Source: Candidatus Krumholzibacteriia bacterium (GTDB lineage: Bacteria > Krumholzibacteriota > Krumholzibacteriia > JAJRXK01). From it: a stretch of 44,717 nt of DNA. The notes beneath the pieces are model-generated. The model was given only the letters and a program-made list of their open reading frames with translations. It had not been told where the DNA came from and did not search any database. The position numbers were made by a program, and so were the translations under genes. Location: positions 1-44,717 of the forward strand of contig DATFKK010000177.1 of NCBI GenBank assembly GCA_035268685.1, in the 5' to 3' direction. This document shows positions 17,815 to 26,533 of this stretch, one piece after another; the stretch's first letter is position 1; every line of letters begins with the position of its first letter.

Positions 17815-19057
17815 TGCGCAGCACCTCCACCGGCAGGACCCGCGTGGCCAGCCAGCTCGGCAGGAGCGTGGCCAGGAAGGTCAGGAGCATGGAGACGCCC
17901 GCCACGAGCACGAAATCGGCCACGTGCGGGTGCACCGGCAGGGTGTCGACGAACAGCACCTCGCCCGGCAGGGGGAAGCCGTAGCGGTCCAGGGCCACGA
18001 TCGCCGCCAGACCGAGCAGGATCCCGGCCACCGTTCCCACGGCCCCGATCACCAGGCCCAGACGGAGGAAGATCCCCACGACCTGACGGCGCCGTGTCCC
18101 CAGGGCGGCCAGGATCGCGATGTCCCGCGCGCGATCACGCACCAGGGTGATGAGAATGGCCACCACGTTGAAGCTCGCGATGAGGATCAGGAAGGTCAGC
18201 AGCAGGAACATGAGGGCCTTCTCGAAACGGATCCACTCGAACAACTGCCCGTTCAGGCGGATCCAGTCGTTCGCATAGAAGCCCTGGTCGGCGAGTTCCT
18301 CTTCGATCCGGTCGGCGATCCGCGGTGCCCTCATCATGTCGGTCACCCGCAATCCGATTCCGTCGGCGCCTCCCTCGCGGGCGAACATGTCCTGCGCCAC
18401 GTCGAGGTGCACGTACGCGAAGGCCACGTCGAACTCGTACATGCCCGAATCGAGGATTCCCACCACCAGGCATTCGCGGGTGGTCGTTTCGTAGTCGGCC
18501 GGACCGGCGCCGACCTTGCGCGGTGCGTGCACCGCGACCACGTCGCCGACGAGGGCGCGGAGCCCGGCAGCGAGTTCGGCGCCGAGGACGATGCCGGGGA
18601 CATCGGCTCCCCCGTGGATCAGGTGATCGGTCCCGAAGCCGGTGAACGGCGGCTCGACGACCTCGTCGAAGCGCGTCACCTCGGACTGACGCTCGGGATC
18701 GATGCCCCACAGCACCGCCCCACGGTTCACCGATCGCCCGGGCAGGCGCTCGTGGGTGATCACCAGTTCGCTGCGGATGTAGGGCGCGGCGCCCAGGACG
18801 TCGTCGCGCTGTTCGAGTGTCCGCACCGTCGCGTCGAGATCGTCGAAGCCGCGGGGCGACAGCACGGTGACCATGGGCATGTTCTCGACGAACTTCAGTT
18901 GGATCTGATCACGGAAACCGTTCATGACCGCAAGGGTCACGCACAAGACCGCAACGCCGAGCATCACGCCCAGGCCGGCGAACAGCGCGATCAGCGACAG
19001 CAGGCGCGAACCGCGGCTGCGCAGGAAACGATCGGAGACGATCCCGACGAGACTCAC
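17807..19057 (-). CDS. LolC/LolE-family lipoprotein-releasing permease
   Basis: 416 residues. The architecture is the FtsX/MacB type used by LolC and LolE: one N-terminal membrane helix (about 21-46), a large periplasmic domain (47-275) and three C-terminal helices (about 282-307, 327-356, 378-400). The loop after helix 2, DRARDIAILAALG, is the family coupling motif contacting the ATPase, and the end (SWLATRVLPVEVLRNE) is also typical. Only one permease gene is adjacent to lolD, so it may act as a homodimer or a LolF-like hybrid; a second copy elsewhere cannot be excluded. The start is GTG, with GGAAGGA about 5 bases upstream. It follows lysS, a frequent order in diderms. Confidence 0.93.
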   Translation of the reverse strand: MSLVGIVSDRFLRSRGSRLLSLIALFAGLGVMLGVAVLCVTLAVMNGFRDQIQLKFVENMPMVTVLSPRGFDDLDATVRTLEQRDDVLGAAPYIRSELVITHERLPGRSVNRGAVLWGIDPERQSEVTRFDEVVEPPFTGFGTDHLIHGGADVPGIVLGAELAAGLRALVGDVVAVHAPRKVGAGPADYETTTRECLVVGILDSGMYEFDVAFAYVHLDVAQDMFAREGGADGIGLRVTDMMRAPRIADRIEEELADQGFYANDWIRLNGQLFEWIRFEKALMFLLLTFLILIASFNVVAILITLVRDRARDIAILAALGTRRRQVVGIFLRLGLVIGAVGTVAGILLGLAAIVALDRYGFPLPGEVLFVDTLPVHPHVADFVLVAGVSMLLTFLATLLPSWLATRVLPVEVLRNE

Positions 19058-19087
19058 GACGTCCTTCCGGCGTGCGGGGTGCGGGGC

Positions 19088-20569
19088 TCAGGCATCGTCG
19101 CCCCGACCTTCGGGGCGCAGCTGCGGGAACAGGAGCACGTCGCGAATCGAGTGGGAATCGGTGAACAGCATCACCAGACGATCGATGCCGATCCCGAGGC
19201 CGCCCGTGGGCGGCATGCCGTACTCGAGCGCGCGCAGGAAGTCCTCGTCGAGCTGCTGCGCCTCGGCGTCGCCGGCCTCGCGCAGGCGGACCTGTTCCTC
19301 GAAGCGCGCACGCTGGTCGCGGGGATCGTTCAGCTCCGTGAAGGAGTTGCCGACCTCGAAGCCCGCCACGAAGGGCTCGAAGCGTTCGACCAGCTCGGGA
19401 TCGTCGCGATGGCGCTTGGCCAGCGGCGACAGCTCGACCGGATGGTCGCACACGAAGGTCGGCTGGATCAGGTGCGGCTCGACCTTCTCCGAGAAGATCT
19501 CGTCGAGCAGCTTGCCCTTGCCCATGCCCTCGTCGACCTCGACGTCCAGCCGCTCGGCCTCGGCCGCCACCGCGTCGCGGTCGAGAGGTCGGAAGTCGAC
19601 GCCGGTGTGCTCGGTCAGCAGATCGAGGAAACGCGCCCGCCGGAAACCGTTGCGGAAGTCGATGGTGTGGTCGCCGTAGCCGATCGTGCCGTCCTCGGTG
19701 AGCGCCTCCACCAGCCGCGCGAAGACCCGCTCCACCAGGCCCATCATGTCCTCGTAGTCCCAGTAGGCCGCGTAGCACTCCATCATGGTGAACTCGGGAT
19801 TGTGCGTGCGGTCGATCCCCTCGTTGCGGAAGTTCTTGGCGATCTCGAACACGCGGTCGTAGCCGCCCACCATGAGGCGCTTGAGGTACAGCTCGTCGGC
19901 GATGCGCAGGTAGAGCTCGGCGCCGCCGAGCGCATTGTGCGTGGTCACGAAGGGGCGCGCGGTGGCCCCGCCGTACATGGGCTGCAGGACCGGGGTCTCG
20001 ACCTCGAGGAAGTCCTCGTCGATGAGCTGCTGGCGCAGCTCCCGGATGATGCGCGCGCGGGCCTCGAAGGACGCGCGCACGTCGCGGTTCATGATCAGGT
20101 CGACGTATCGCTGGCGGTAGCGCAGCTCCGGGTCCTGCAGGCCGTGCCACTTCTCCGGCAGCGGCCGCAGCGACTTCGACAGCAGCTGCAGCGACGTGAC
20201 CTCGCAGGTCAGCTCGCCCGTCTTCGTACGCATCATGCGGCCCTCGACGCCGCAGAAGTCGCCGACCTCGATCAGCTTGAACTTCTCGTAGGCGTCTTCG
20301 CCCACGAGGTCCTTGCGCACCCAGATCTGCAGCGAGCCCGACTGGTCGTCGAGATGCGCGAAGCCCATCTTGCCGTGACGGCGCTTGCTGATCATGCGGC
20401 CGGCGAGGCGGACCTCGGCGTTCTCGGCCACCATCGCCTCGCCGGCGTCGACCACGTCGCCCAGCCGGTGGCTGCGCGTGAACGACGGCGGGTAGGGCTG
20501 CTCGCCGAGCGCCTCCCACTTCTCGATCTTCGACACGCGTTCCTGGATCAGGCGGTGCTGCGGGTCCAT
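19088..20569 (-). CDS. lysS: Lysyl-tRNA synthetase, class II
   Basis: 493 residues. The N-terminal OB-fold anticodon-binding domain (about 55-150, VRLAGRMISKRRHGKMGFAH) is followed by the class II catalytic domain. Motif 1 spans DLIMNRDVRASFEARARII, motif 2 is FRNEGIDRTHNPEFT and motif 3 is GLGIGIDRLVML. The enzyme charges tRNA-Lys with lysine. The ATG at 20569 has GGAG 7 bases upstream and gives the usual short N-terminal helix. It lies 76 bases after prfB and 30 bases before lolC/E. Confidence 0.97.
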   Translation of the reverse strand: MDPQHRLIQERVSKIEKWEALGEQPYPPSFTRSHRLGDVVDAGEAMVAENAEVRLAGRMISKRRHGKMGFAHLDDQSGSLQIWVRKDLVGEDAYEKFKLIEVGDFCGVEGRMMRTKTGELTCEVTSLQLLSKSLRPLPEKWHGLQDPELRYRQRYVDLIMNRDVRASFEARARIIRELRQQLIDEDFLEVETPVLQPMYGGATARPFVTTHNALGGAELYLRIADELYLKRLMVGGYDRVFEIAKNFRNEGIDRTHNPEFTMMECYAAYWDYEDMMGLVERVFARLVEALTEDGTIGYGDHTIDFRNGFRRARFLDLLTEHTGVDFRPLDRDAVAAEAERLDVEVDEGMGKGKLLDEIFSEKVEPHLIQPTFVCDHPVELSPLAKRHRDDPELVERFEPFVAGFEVGNSFTELNDPRDQRARFEEQVRLREAGDAEAQQLDEDFLRALEYGMPPTGGLGIGIDRLVMLFTDSHSIRDVLLFPQLRPEGRGDDA

Positions 20570-20645
20570 CGTCACTCTCCGGGAACCGTGGCCACGGGCG
20601 GCCACTGCTCGGGACCGGCGCCGGCCGGTCGGGGGAAACGGATCA

Positions 20646-21735
20646 TCAGGACTTCGTGGTGGAGCCGGCCGCGCGCAGGAAGCTCTGCACGAACAGCTCG
20701 ATGTCGCCGTCGAGCACGCGCTGCGAGTCGCCGGTCTCGACCTCGGTGCGGTGGTCCTTCACCTTGGTGTACGGATGCAGTACGTAACTGCGGATCTGGC
20801 TTCCGAAGTCGATCTTCATCTTGCTGCTGCTCAGCTCGTCGCGCTTGGCCTGCTCCTCCTCGAGCTTCTGCTGGTACAGCCGCGCACGGAGCATGTTCAT
20901 GGCCGCCTCGCGGTTGCGGTGCTGGCTGCGCTCGTTCTGGCACTGCACGACGATGCCCGTGGGCTCGTGCGTGATGCGGATGGCGCTGTCGGTCTTGTTC
21001 ACGTGCTGCCCGCCGGCGCCGCTGGCCCGGTAGGTGTCGACGCGCAGGTCCTTCTCGTCGATCTCGATCTCGATGTTCGTCTCGACGAGGGGGTACACGA
21101 AGCAGCTGGCGAAGCTGGTCTGCCGTCGCGACTGGGCGTCGAAGGGACTGATCCGCACCAGGCGGTGCACGCCGCTCTCGCCCTTGAGGTAGCCGTAGGC
21201 GTAGGGCGCGCGGATCTCGATCGACACGTGCTTGATCCCGGCCTCCTCGGCGGGCTGCAGGTCGGTGACCTTGTGGTCCCAGCCCTCGCGCTCGAGGAAG
21301 CGCAGGTACATGCGCATGAGCATCTCGGCCCAGTCCATGCTGTCGACGCCGCCGGCCCCGGGGTTCAGCTCCAGGATCGCGCCCTTGTCGTCGTCCGGGC
21401 CGCCCAGCATGTAGTTGGTCTCGAGGCGGTCGAGCAGCCGGCCCGCGGCCTCGGTCGAGCGCGTGGCCTCGGTAGCCGCGTCCTCGTCCTCGTCGGCCAT
21501 CACCGTGTAGACCTCGGCCTCCTCGAGCTTCGTGTCGAGCTCGGCCAGCGGCTCGGTCCAGGCCTTGATCCGGTTGGCGGCGGCGATGGTCTCCTGGGCC
21601 TTCTCCTGGTCGTCCCAGAAGCCGGCCTCGGTCATGGTCTTCTCGAGCCGCTCGAGTTCGCTCATCTTTGAGGCGAGGTCAAAGACCCTCCTTCAGATGA
21701 GTGGTGCGCTGTTTCAGGTCGTCGAGTTCGTACAC
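20646..21735 (-). CDS. prfB: Peptide chain release factor 2, made by programmed +1 frameshift
   Basis: The gene is read as two joined parts. The first part starts at GTG 21735 (GGAGG about 6 bases upstream) and runs 18 codons to an in-frame TGA at 21681-21679. A +1 shift at CTT-TGA-C then gives Asp and continues to the stop at 20646, about 362 residues in total, matching RF2 length. The tripeptide SPF (VRISPFDAQS) that recognises UGA/UAA and the GGQ motif (SGAGGQHVNK) that drives peptide release are both present. RF2 regulates itself: when RF2 is scarce the ribosome stalls at the UGA and shifts. Reading only from the internal ATG 21665 would lose the conserved N-terminus. Confidence 0.96.
21679..21694 (-). 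promoter_or_regulatory. RF2 programmed frameshift site
   Basis: Read on the minus strand: AAGGAGGGTCTTTGAC, from about 21693 to 21678. It has an internal Shine-Dalgarno-like AGGAGG, a short spacer, the slippery CTT codon, the TGA stop and a following C. This is the classic RF2 autoregulatory arrangement (E. coli has AGGGGGTATCTTTGAC). Confidence 0.93.
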
Positions 21736-21792
21736 GGGGGACCTCCGCCGGGTCGTTCGGGTCGTCGCAGCAGCTGTGGGCGCCGGGATTGC

Positions 21793-22437
21793 TCAGACCC
21801 CGGTCGACGGACGCGGCCGACGCCATCCGGGCCCGAACCGCTGGTCGAGCAGATCGAAGAGCGCCTGTCGGGTCTCGGAACGAGGCCGAGCCGTATCCAA
21901 TACCGCATCGGCGTCGTCGAGGAAAGCTTCGAGCGCTTCCTGGCGTTCCAGCCGGCGCTCGGCCGCCGCGGAATCGATTCCGTCCCGCTCCACGATCCGC
22001 TGCCGGCGCACCGGGCGCGGCGCCGTCGTCATGACCACGAGGTCGACCGACGGCCGCGGCTCGAACTGGGGCCACAGAGCCGCGTCGATCACGATCGCTC
22101 CGATCGCCGGATCCCGCCGCAGACGATCGATCCTCCGCTCGATTTCCGCCACCAACGGCGGGTGGACCAGCCGGTTCAGAGCGGCGAGACGCGCCGGATC
22201 GGAGAAGACGATCGCACCCAGGCGGCGGCGGTCGACAGCGCCTTCGTCGTCGAGCACGTCGGGCCCGAACGTGTCCACCACCGCGTTCCGCACGTCGCGG
22301 CGGCGGAGCATCTCGTGGCCCACGACGTCGGCATCGACCACGGCCGCGCCCTCGGCGGCCAGGGCACGACCCAGGGTGCTCTTGCCGGTACCGGTGCCTC
22401 CGGCCAGGACCACGACGGGGGTGTGTCGGACGTCCAT
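21793..22437 (-). CDS. coaE: Dephospho-CoA kinase
   Basis: 214 residues, normal for CoaE, which performs the last step of coenzyme A synthesis by phosphorylating the 3'-OH of dephospho-CoA. The P-loop is AGGTGTGKSTLG near residue 12, followed by VVDADVVGHEML (the family DxD region) and VHPPLVAEIERR (HP motif). The ATG at 22437 is supported by AGGGG about 8 bases upstream; a GTG 6 bases earlier sits too close to it. The C-terminal tail (QRFGPGWRRPRPSTGV) is basic. It starts 9 bases after the polA stop. Confidence 0.93.
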   Translation of the reverse strand: MDVRHTPVVVLAGGTGTGKSTLGRALAAEGAAVVDADVVGHEMLRRRDVRNAVVDTFGPDVLDDEGAVDRRRLGAIVFSDPARLAALNRLVHPPLVAEIERRIDRLRRDPAIGAIVIDAALWPQFEPRPSVDLVVMTTAPRPVRRQRIVERDGIDSAAAERRLERQEALEAFLDDADAVLDTARPRSETRQALFDLLDQRFGPGWRRPRPSTGV

Positions 22438-22446
22438 CGGCACCCC

Positions 22447-25182
22447 TCAGGCGTGGGCCTCGGCCCAGGTCGCACCGAAATGGGCGTCGACGGACAGGGG
22501 AACCGCCAGATCGGCGACCCCTTCCATCTCCTCGACCACCACGGCACGGACGGACTCCCGGGCGTCGTCCCGGACCTCGAGCACGAGCTCGTCGTGGACC
22601 TGCAGGAGCATGCGGGCGGGCAGGCCCTCGCGGTCGATCCGCGCGTCGAGGTCGATCATGGCCTTCTTGATCAGGTCGGCGGCCGAACCCTGGATCGGCG
22701 TGTTCACCGCGATCCGCTCTCCGAAGGAGCGCTGTCGCGGGTCCTTGCTCGCGAGCTCGGGCAGTCGGCGCCGTCGACCGAACATGGTGCGGACCTCGCG
22801 CTCGGCCGTGGCCCGTTCGACCGTCGCGTCGATCCAGGCGTGGACCTTCGGGAGCCGTTCGAAGTAGGCGTCGATGAAGGCCTTGGCCTCCTTCTGCGTC
22901 ACGCCGATCGACTGTCCGAGCGCGCGCGCACCCATTCCGTAGAGGATCCCGAAGTTGATGGCCTTGGCCGCGCGCCGCATCTCGCCGCTGACGCCATCGA
23001 TGCCGACCCCGTTGACCAGGGCTGCCGTCCGCGCATGAATGTCCTCGCCAGCCCGGAACGACTCGATCAAGGCTTCGTCCCCGGCGAAGTGCGCCATGAG
23101 CCGCAGCTCGATCTGGCTGTAGTCCGCGGCCAACAACGACCAGCCCTTCTCGCGAGGAACGAAGGCCTCGCGGATGCGCCGGCCCGCCTCGGTGCGGATC
23201 GGAATGTTCTGGAGATTCGGGTCGGTGCTGCTCAGCCGCCCCGTGGCTGCCACCGCCTGATTGAAGCTGGTGTGCACGCATCCGGTCTCGGGGTGCACCA
23301 GCTTCGGGAGCGTCTGGACGTAGGTCGACAGCAGCTTCGACAGCTGCCGGTACTCGAGCAGCTTCGCCGGAAGCTCGTGCTCGGCGGCCAGGGCGGTGAG
23401 GACCTCCACGTCGGTCGAGTACCCGGTCGACGTCTTCTTCGTGGGTTTCAACCCCAGGCGCTCGAAGAGGACGACCTGCAGCTGCTTGGGGCTGTTCAGA
23501 TTGAAGGCCTCGCCCGCCATTCCGTGGATCGACGTCACGAGTTCGTCGAGCTCGGCCTTCCATTCCTTCTGCAGACCGTCGAGCAGCTCGAGGTCCAGAC
23601 GCACGCCGTGGCGCTCCATTCGCAGGAGCACCTGCGACAGCGGAATCTCGAGGTCGTTCATCACCTGGTCGAGCTCCTCGGCCACGAGTTGCGGCCGGAA
23701 GTGCTCGTACAGCCGGCGCGTTACGTCGGCGTCCTCGCAGGCGTAGTGGGCCAGGCGGTCGAGTGGCACACGCCGGAGATCCCGTGTGTCCAGACCGTCG
23801 AAGAGCTGCTTGTACGGAACCGTGCGCAGTCCCAGTTCTTCGTCCGCCAGCACGTCCATGTTGTGCTGACGACGCTCCGGCGCCAGCAGGTAGCTGGCGA
23901 TCATGGTGTCGAACTCGACGCCCCGCAGTTCCAGACCGTGGTTCAGCAGGACGATCTGATCGTACTTGAGATTCTGACCCACCTTCGCGATCCGCGGCTC
24001 CTCGAAGAACGGTCGCAGGGTGTCGCGCACCTCGTTCCACGGCAGGCCGCTCGCGCTGTCGGCGGCGAAGAGGTCGTCCGCCTCCGCCATCGACGGCGGC
24101 GCCACGGGGACGTACCAGGCCTCTCCCTCGCGCACCGACAGCGACAGACCGACCAGCTCGGCGCGCATGGGATCGAGCGAGGTGGTCTCGGTGTCGATGC
24201 ACCACGCGCGGTCACGCGGAAGGCCCTCGAGCCGCGCGCTCAGGGCGGCGACGCTCTCGATCACCGCGTAGCGCAGATCGTCGCCGGGATTGCCCCCGTC
24301 GTCGTCGGTCACCTCGTGCTCGAACCGCTCGAGCAGCTGCCGGAACTCCAACTCGCGGCAGATCCTCCGGAAATCCTCGGTCCAGGGGTCGGGACGCCCC
24401 GCTTCTCCCAGATCGATGTCGACGTCGACGTCCTGGTCGATGGTGACCAGTCGACGGCTCAACAGGAGTTGCTCTCGGTTCTCCTCGATCGCCTTGCGCT
24501 GACGCGGAGTGACCCGCTTGTCGTCCAGCCGCTCCAGCAGACGGTCGATGCTCTCGAAGTTCGAGATCAACTTGACCGCCGTCTTCTCTCCGATCCCGGG
24601 AACACCGGGCACGTTGTCGCTCTTGTCGCCCACCAGAGCGAGCACGTCGCGATACTGGGCCGGCCGGACCCCTTTCTTCCGTCGCACCGTGCCCTCGTCG
24701 ATCGGCTCGTCCTCGACGTTCGCGCGAGGGGACGGCTTGAGAATCGACACGCCCGGACGGACCAGCGGGTAGAAATCCTTGTCGCCCGAATAGATCCACA
24801 TGTCGTGTCCGCGGTCGGCGCCTCGCCGGGCGAGCGTACCGATAACATCGTCGGCCTCGTAACCCTCCTTCTCGACGATCGGCACCTCCATGGCCTCGAG
24901 CAGTTCGCGCACCCGAGGGATCTGGGCGGCCAGGTCCGGGGGCGTGGGTGGCCGGTGCGCCTTGTACGGCTCGTACATCTCGTGGCGGAACGTGGGTGCC
25001 TTCACGTCGAAGGCACAGACCACACGGTCGGCCCCGAAGTCCTCGAACAGGCGCACGACGGCGTTCGCGGTGCCGAAGCTCGCGGTCGTGATCTCACCGT
25101 GCGAGGTCGTCAGCGGCTGCCGATGCATGGCGAAATGGCTTCGGTAGATCAGGGCCGAGCCGTCGATGAGCACGATCTTCAT
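22447..25182 (-). CDS. polA: DNA polymerase I with 5' nuclease and 3'-5' proofreading domains
   Basis: 911 residues with all three domains. Residues 1-300 are the 5' nuclease (KIVLIDGSALIYRSHFA, GYEADDVIGTLA, DKSDNVPGVPGIGEKTA). The middle domain keeps the proofreading residues: CIDTETTSLD (Exo I), KVGQNLKYDQIVL (Exo II) and YACEDADVTRRLY (Exo III). The polymerase domain has motif A DYSQIELRLMAHFAGD, motif B RRAAKAINFGILYGMG and motif C LLQVHDELVLEV. It removes RNA primers and fills gaps in replication and repair. The retained exonuclease distinguishes it from PolA lineages that have lost it. The ATG at 25182 overlaps the nadD stop (ATGA). Confidence 0.98.
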   Translation of the reverse strand: MKIVLIDGSALIYRSHFAMHRQPLTTSHGEITTASFGTANAVVRLFEDFGADRVVCAFDVKAPTFRHEMYEPYKAHRPPTPPDLAAQIPRVRELLEAMEVPIVEKEGYEADDVIGTLARRGADRGHDMWIYSGDKDFYPLVRPGVSILKPSPRANVEDEPIDEGTVRRKKGVRPAQYRDVLALVGDKSDNVPGVPGIGEKTAVKLISNFESIDRLLERLDDKRVTPRQRKAIEENREQLLLSRRLVTIDQDVDVDIDLGEAGRPDPWTEDFRRICRELEFRQLLERFEHEVTDDDGGNPGDDLRYAVIESVAALSARLEGLPRDRAWCIDTETTSLDPMRAELVGLSLSVREGEAWYVPVAPPSMAEADDLFAADSASGLPWNEVRDTLRPFFEEPRIAKVGQNLKYDQIVLLNHGLELRGVEFDTMIASYLLAPERRQHNMDVLADEELGLRTVPYKQLFDGLDTRDLRRVPLDRLAHYACEDADVTRRLYEHFRPQLVAEELDQVMNDLEIPLSQVLLRMERHGVRLDLELLDGLQKEWKAELDELVTSIHGMAGEAFNLNSPKQLQVVLFERLGLKPTKKTSTGYSTDVEVLTALAAEHELPAKLLEYRQLSKLLSTYVQTLPKLVHPETGCVHTSFNQAVAATGRLSSTDPNLQNIPIRTEAGRRIREAFVPREKGWSLLAADYSQIELRLMAHFAGDEALIESFRAGEDIHARTAALVNGVGIDGVSGEMRRAAKAINFGILYGMGARALGQSIGVTQKEAKAFIDAYFERLPKVHAWIDATVERATAEREVRTMFGRRRRLPELASKDPRQRSFGERIAVNTPIQGSAADLIKKAMIDLDARIDREGLPARMLLQVHDELVLEVRDDARESVRAVVVEEMEGVADLAVPLSVDAHFGATWAEAHA

Positions 25183-25775
25183 CGTTCGTCTTCCTGCCGA
25201 TAGAGCCCGCGCCGTTCGATGATCCCCAGGACTGCCGCCGGAATCGCCTCGGGGCGCTCCCCGCGTTGCAGCGCCTCGCGCAGGCCCGTCGACGCCACGT
25301 CGAGCTCGGGACCCGTCAGCCACGTCACCGGCTCGCCGGCGAAGCTCTCCAGCCGCGTCCCCGAGGATCCCGGCCGCGGTTGCACGACGAAGGGAGCGTG
25401 CCGCGCCAGGTCTTCGGGACGATACCAGGTGTCGAGCGCGTCGAAGGAGTCCTGCCCCATGATCCAGCGCCAGCGCACGCCGGGCTCGCGTCGGTCGAGT
25501 TCCAGCACGGTGTCGAGGGCGCGCCGGCCGGGGTGTCCCAGATCGACGTCGGAGATCGCCAGTCCGGGCTCACCCGCGATGGCGGCCTCGAGCATGTCGA
25601 CACGGTCCTGCGCACCCGCCATCGGGCCGTGCGGCTTCTGGACCGCCACGGCAGCGGGAACGAACCAGACCTCGTCGCAGGGAACCTGATCACGGGCGCG
25701 CCGCGCGATCTCCACGTGCGCGCGGTGCACCGGATCGAAGCTTCCGCCGTAGACGCCGACGACGCGCGGGCTCAC
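25179..25775 (-). CDS. nadD: Nicotinate-nucleotide adenylyltransferase
   Basis: 198 residues. NadD adenylates nicotinate mononucleotide in NAD synthesis. The N-terminal nucleotidyltransferase motif is YGGSFDPVHRAHV; the family usually has HxGH, and here the third position is Ala. The distal ATP-binding motif is VASTGLREAL (family ISSTxxR). The GTG at 25775 overlaps the bamD stop (GTGA) and puts the motif near residue 8 as expected. It completes, with nadB at 792-2432, two of the NAD synthesis steps in this window. Its position between bamD and polA looks like operon convenience, not pathway logic. Confidence 0.93.
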   Translation of the reverse strand: MSPRVVGVYGGSFDPVHRAHVEIARRARDQVPCDEVWFVPAAVAVQKPHGPMAGAQDRVDMLEAAIAGEPGLAISDVDLGHPGRRALDTVLELDRREPGVRWRWIMGQDSFDALDTWYRPEDLARHAPFVVQPRPGSSGTRLESFAGEPVTWLTGPELDVASTGLREALQRGERPEAIPAAVLGIIERRGLYRQEDER

Positions 25776-26533
25776 CCCGCGTCCTCGTCGACCCCGTCGC
25801 GCATCCGCGCGAGCTTCGACTGCGCCTGCGGCGCGAGTTCGTGCGAGCCGTGGTCGTCGAGGATCCGTCGCCACAGGCGTCGTGCCTCGCCGAGCTGGTC
25901 GAGCTCGGCGTGGAGATCGGCGGCGAGCATGAGGACCTCGGGTCGCAACTGGCTGTCGGGCCGATCGTCGAGCATGGCCTCGGCCTCGACCAGCGCCGCC
26001 TCGGTGCGTCCCAGACGCTCGTAGAGACGGATGTTCGACAACCACTTGCGATCGAGATGCAGTCGGAGGGCGTCGACCTGCTCCCGCGCGTCCGCGCTCC
26101 TTTCCCCGTCGGGGAACTCCTGGAGATAGCGGAGGAAGTGGTCGAGGGCGCGCCGCGTGACCGACTGCTCGTGATGGATCGACGGCACCTGCTCGACGTA
26201 GCACATGCCTTCCATGATCCAGGCGTCCTCGATCAACTCGCTGTTCGGATAGTCGTTGCGCAGGATCTCGAACTCGACCGCGGCGACGGCGTACTCATCG
26301 TTCTCGAAGCGGGCCAGACCGATGTGGTACTGGGCCTCGTCGACGCGAGGATCGGTGGGATTCCGACGCACGTACAGACGCAGGGTCTGCACCGCGTCGA
26401 GGTAGCGTTCGCCTTCGTACTCGGCGATTCCCCTCTCGTAGCTACCCACCGGCAACCCGCTGCCGGGGTGGCTGCAGCCGATCGCTCCGGTGAGGAGGAC
26501 CGCCGCGACGAAGATCCCGATCCTAGTGGACAC
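25772..26533 (-). CDS. bamD: BamD-like outer-membrane assembly lipoprotein
   Basis: 253 residues. A lipoprotein signal ends at AIGC (Cys20). The mature protein is a chain of TPR helices: YERGIAEYEGERYLDAVQTL, AQYHIGLARFENDEYAVAAV, then LDHFLRYLQEFPDGERSADA. These match BamD/YfiO, which docks on the BamA POTRA domains and helps insert barrels; other Bam parts (bamA, skp) lie downstream in the window. The C-terminal part (after 160) extends with two more TPR units. The start is GTG 26533, overlapping the upstream TPR gene by 11 bases. A Tol-Pal-associated CpoB/YbgF-type TPR protein is the main alternative. Confidence 0.8.
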   Translation of the reverse strand: MSTRIGIFVAAVLLTGAIGCSHPGSGLPVGSYERGIAEYEGERYLDAVQTLRLYVRRNPTDPRVDEAQYHIGLARFENDEYAVAAVEFEILRNDYPNSELIEDAWIMEGMCYVEQVPSIHHEQSVTRRALDHFLRYLQEFPDGERSADAREQVDALRLHLDRKWLSNIRLYERLGRTEAALVEAEAMLDDRPDSQLRPEVLMLAADLHAELDQLGEARRLWRRILDDHGSHELAPQAQSKLARMRDGVDEDAG

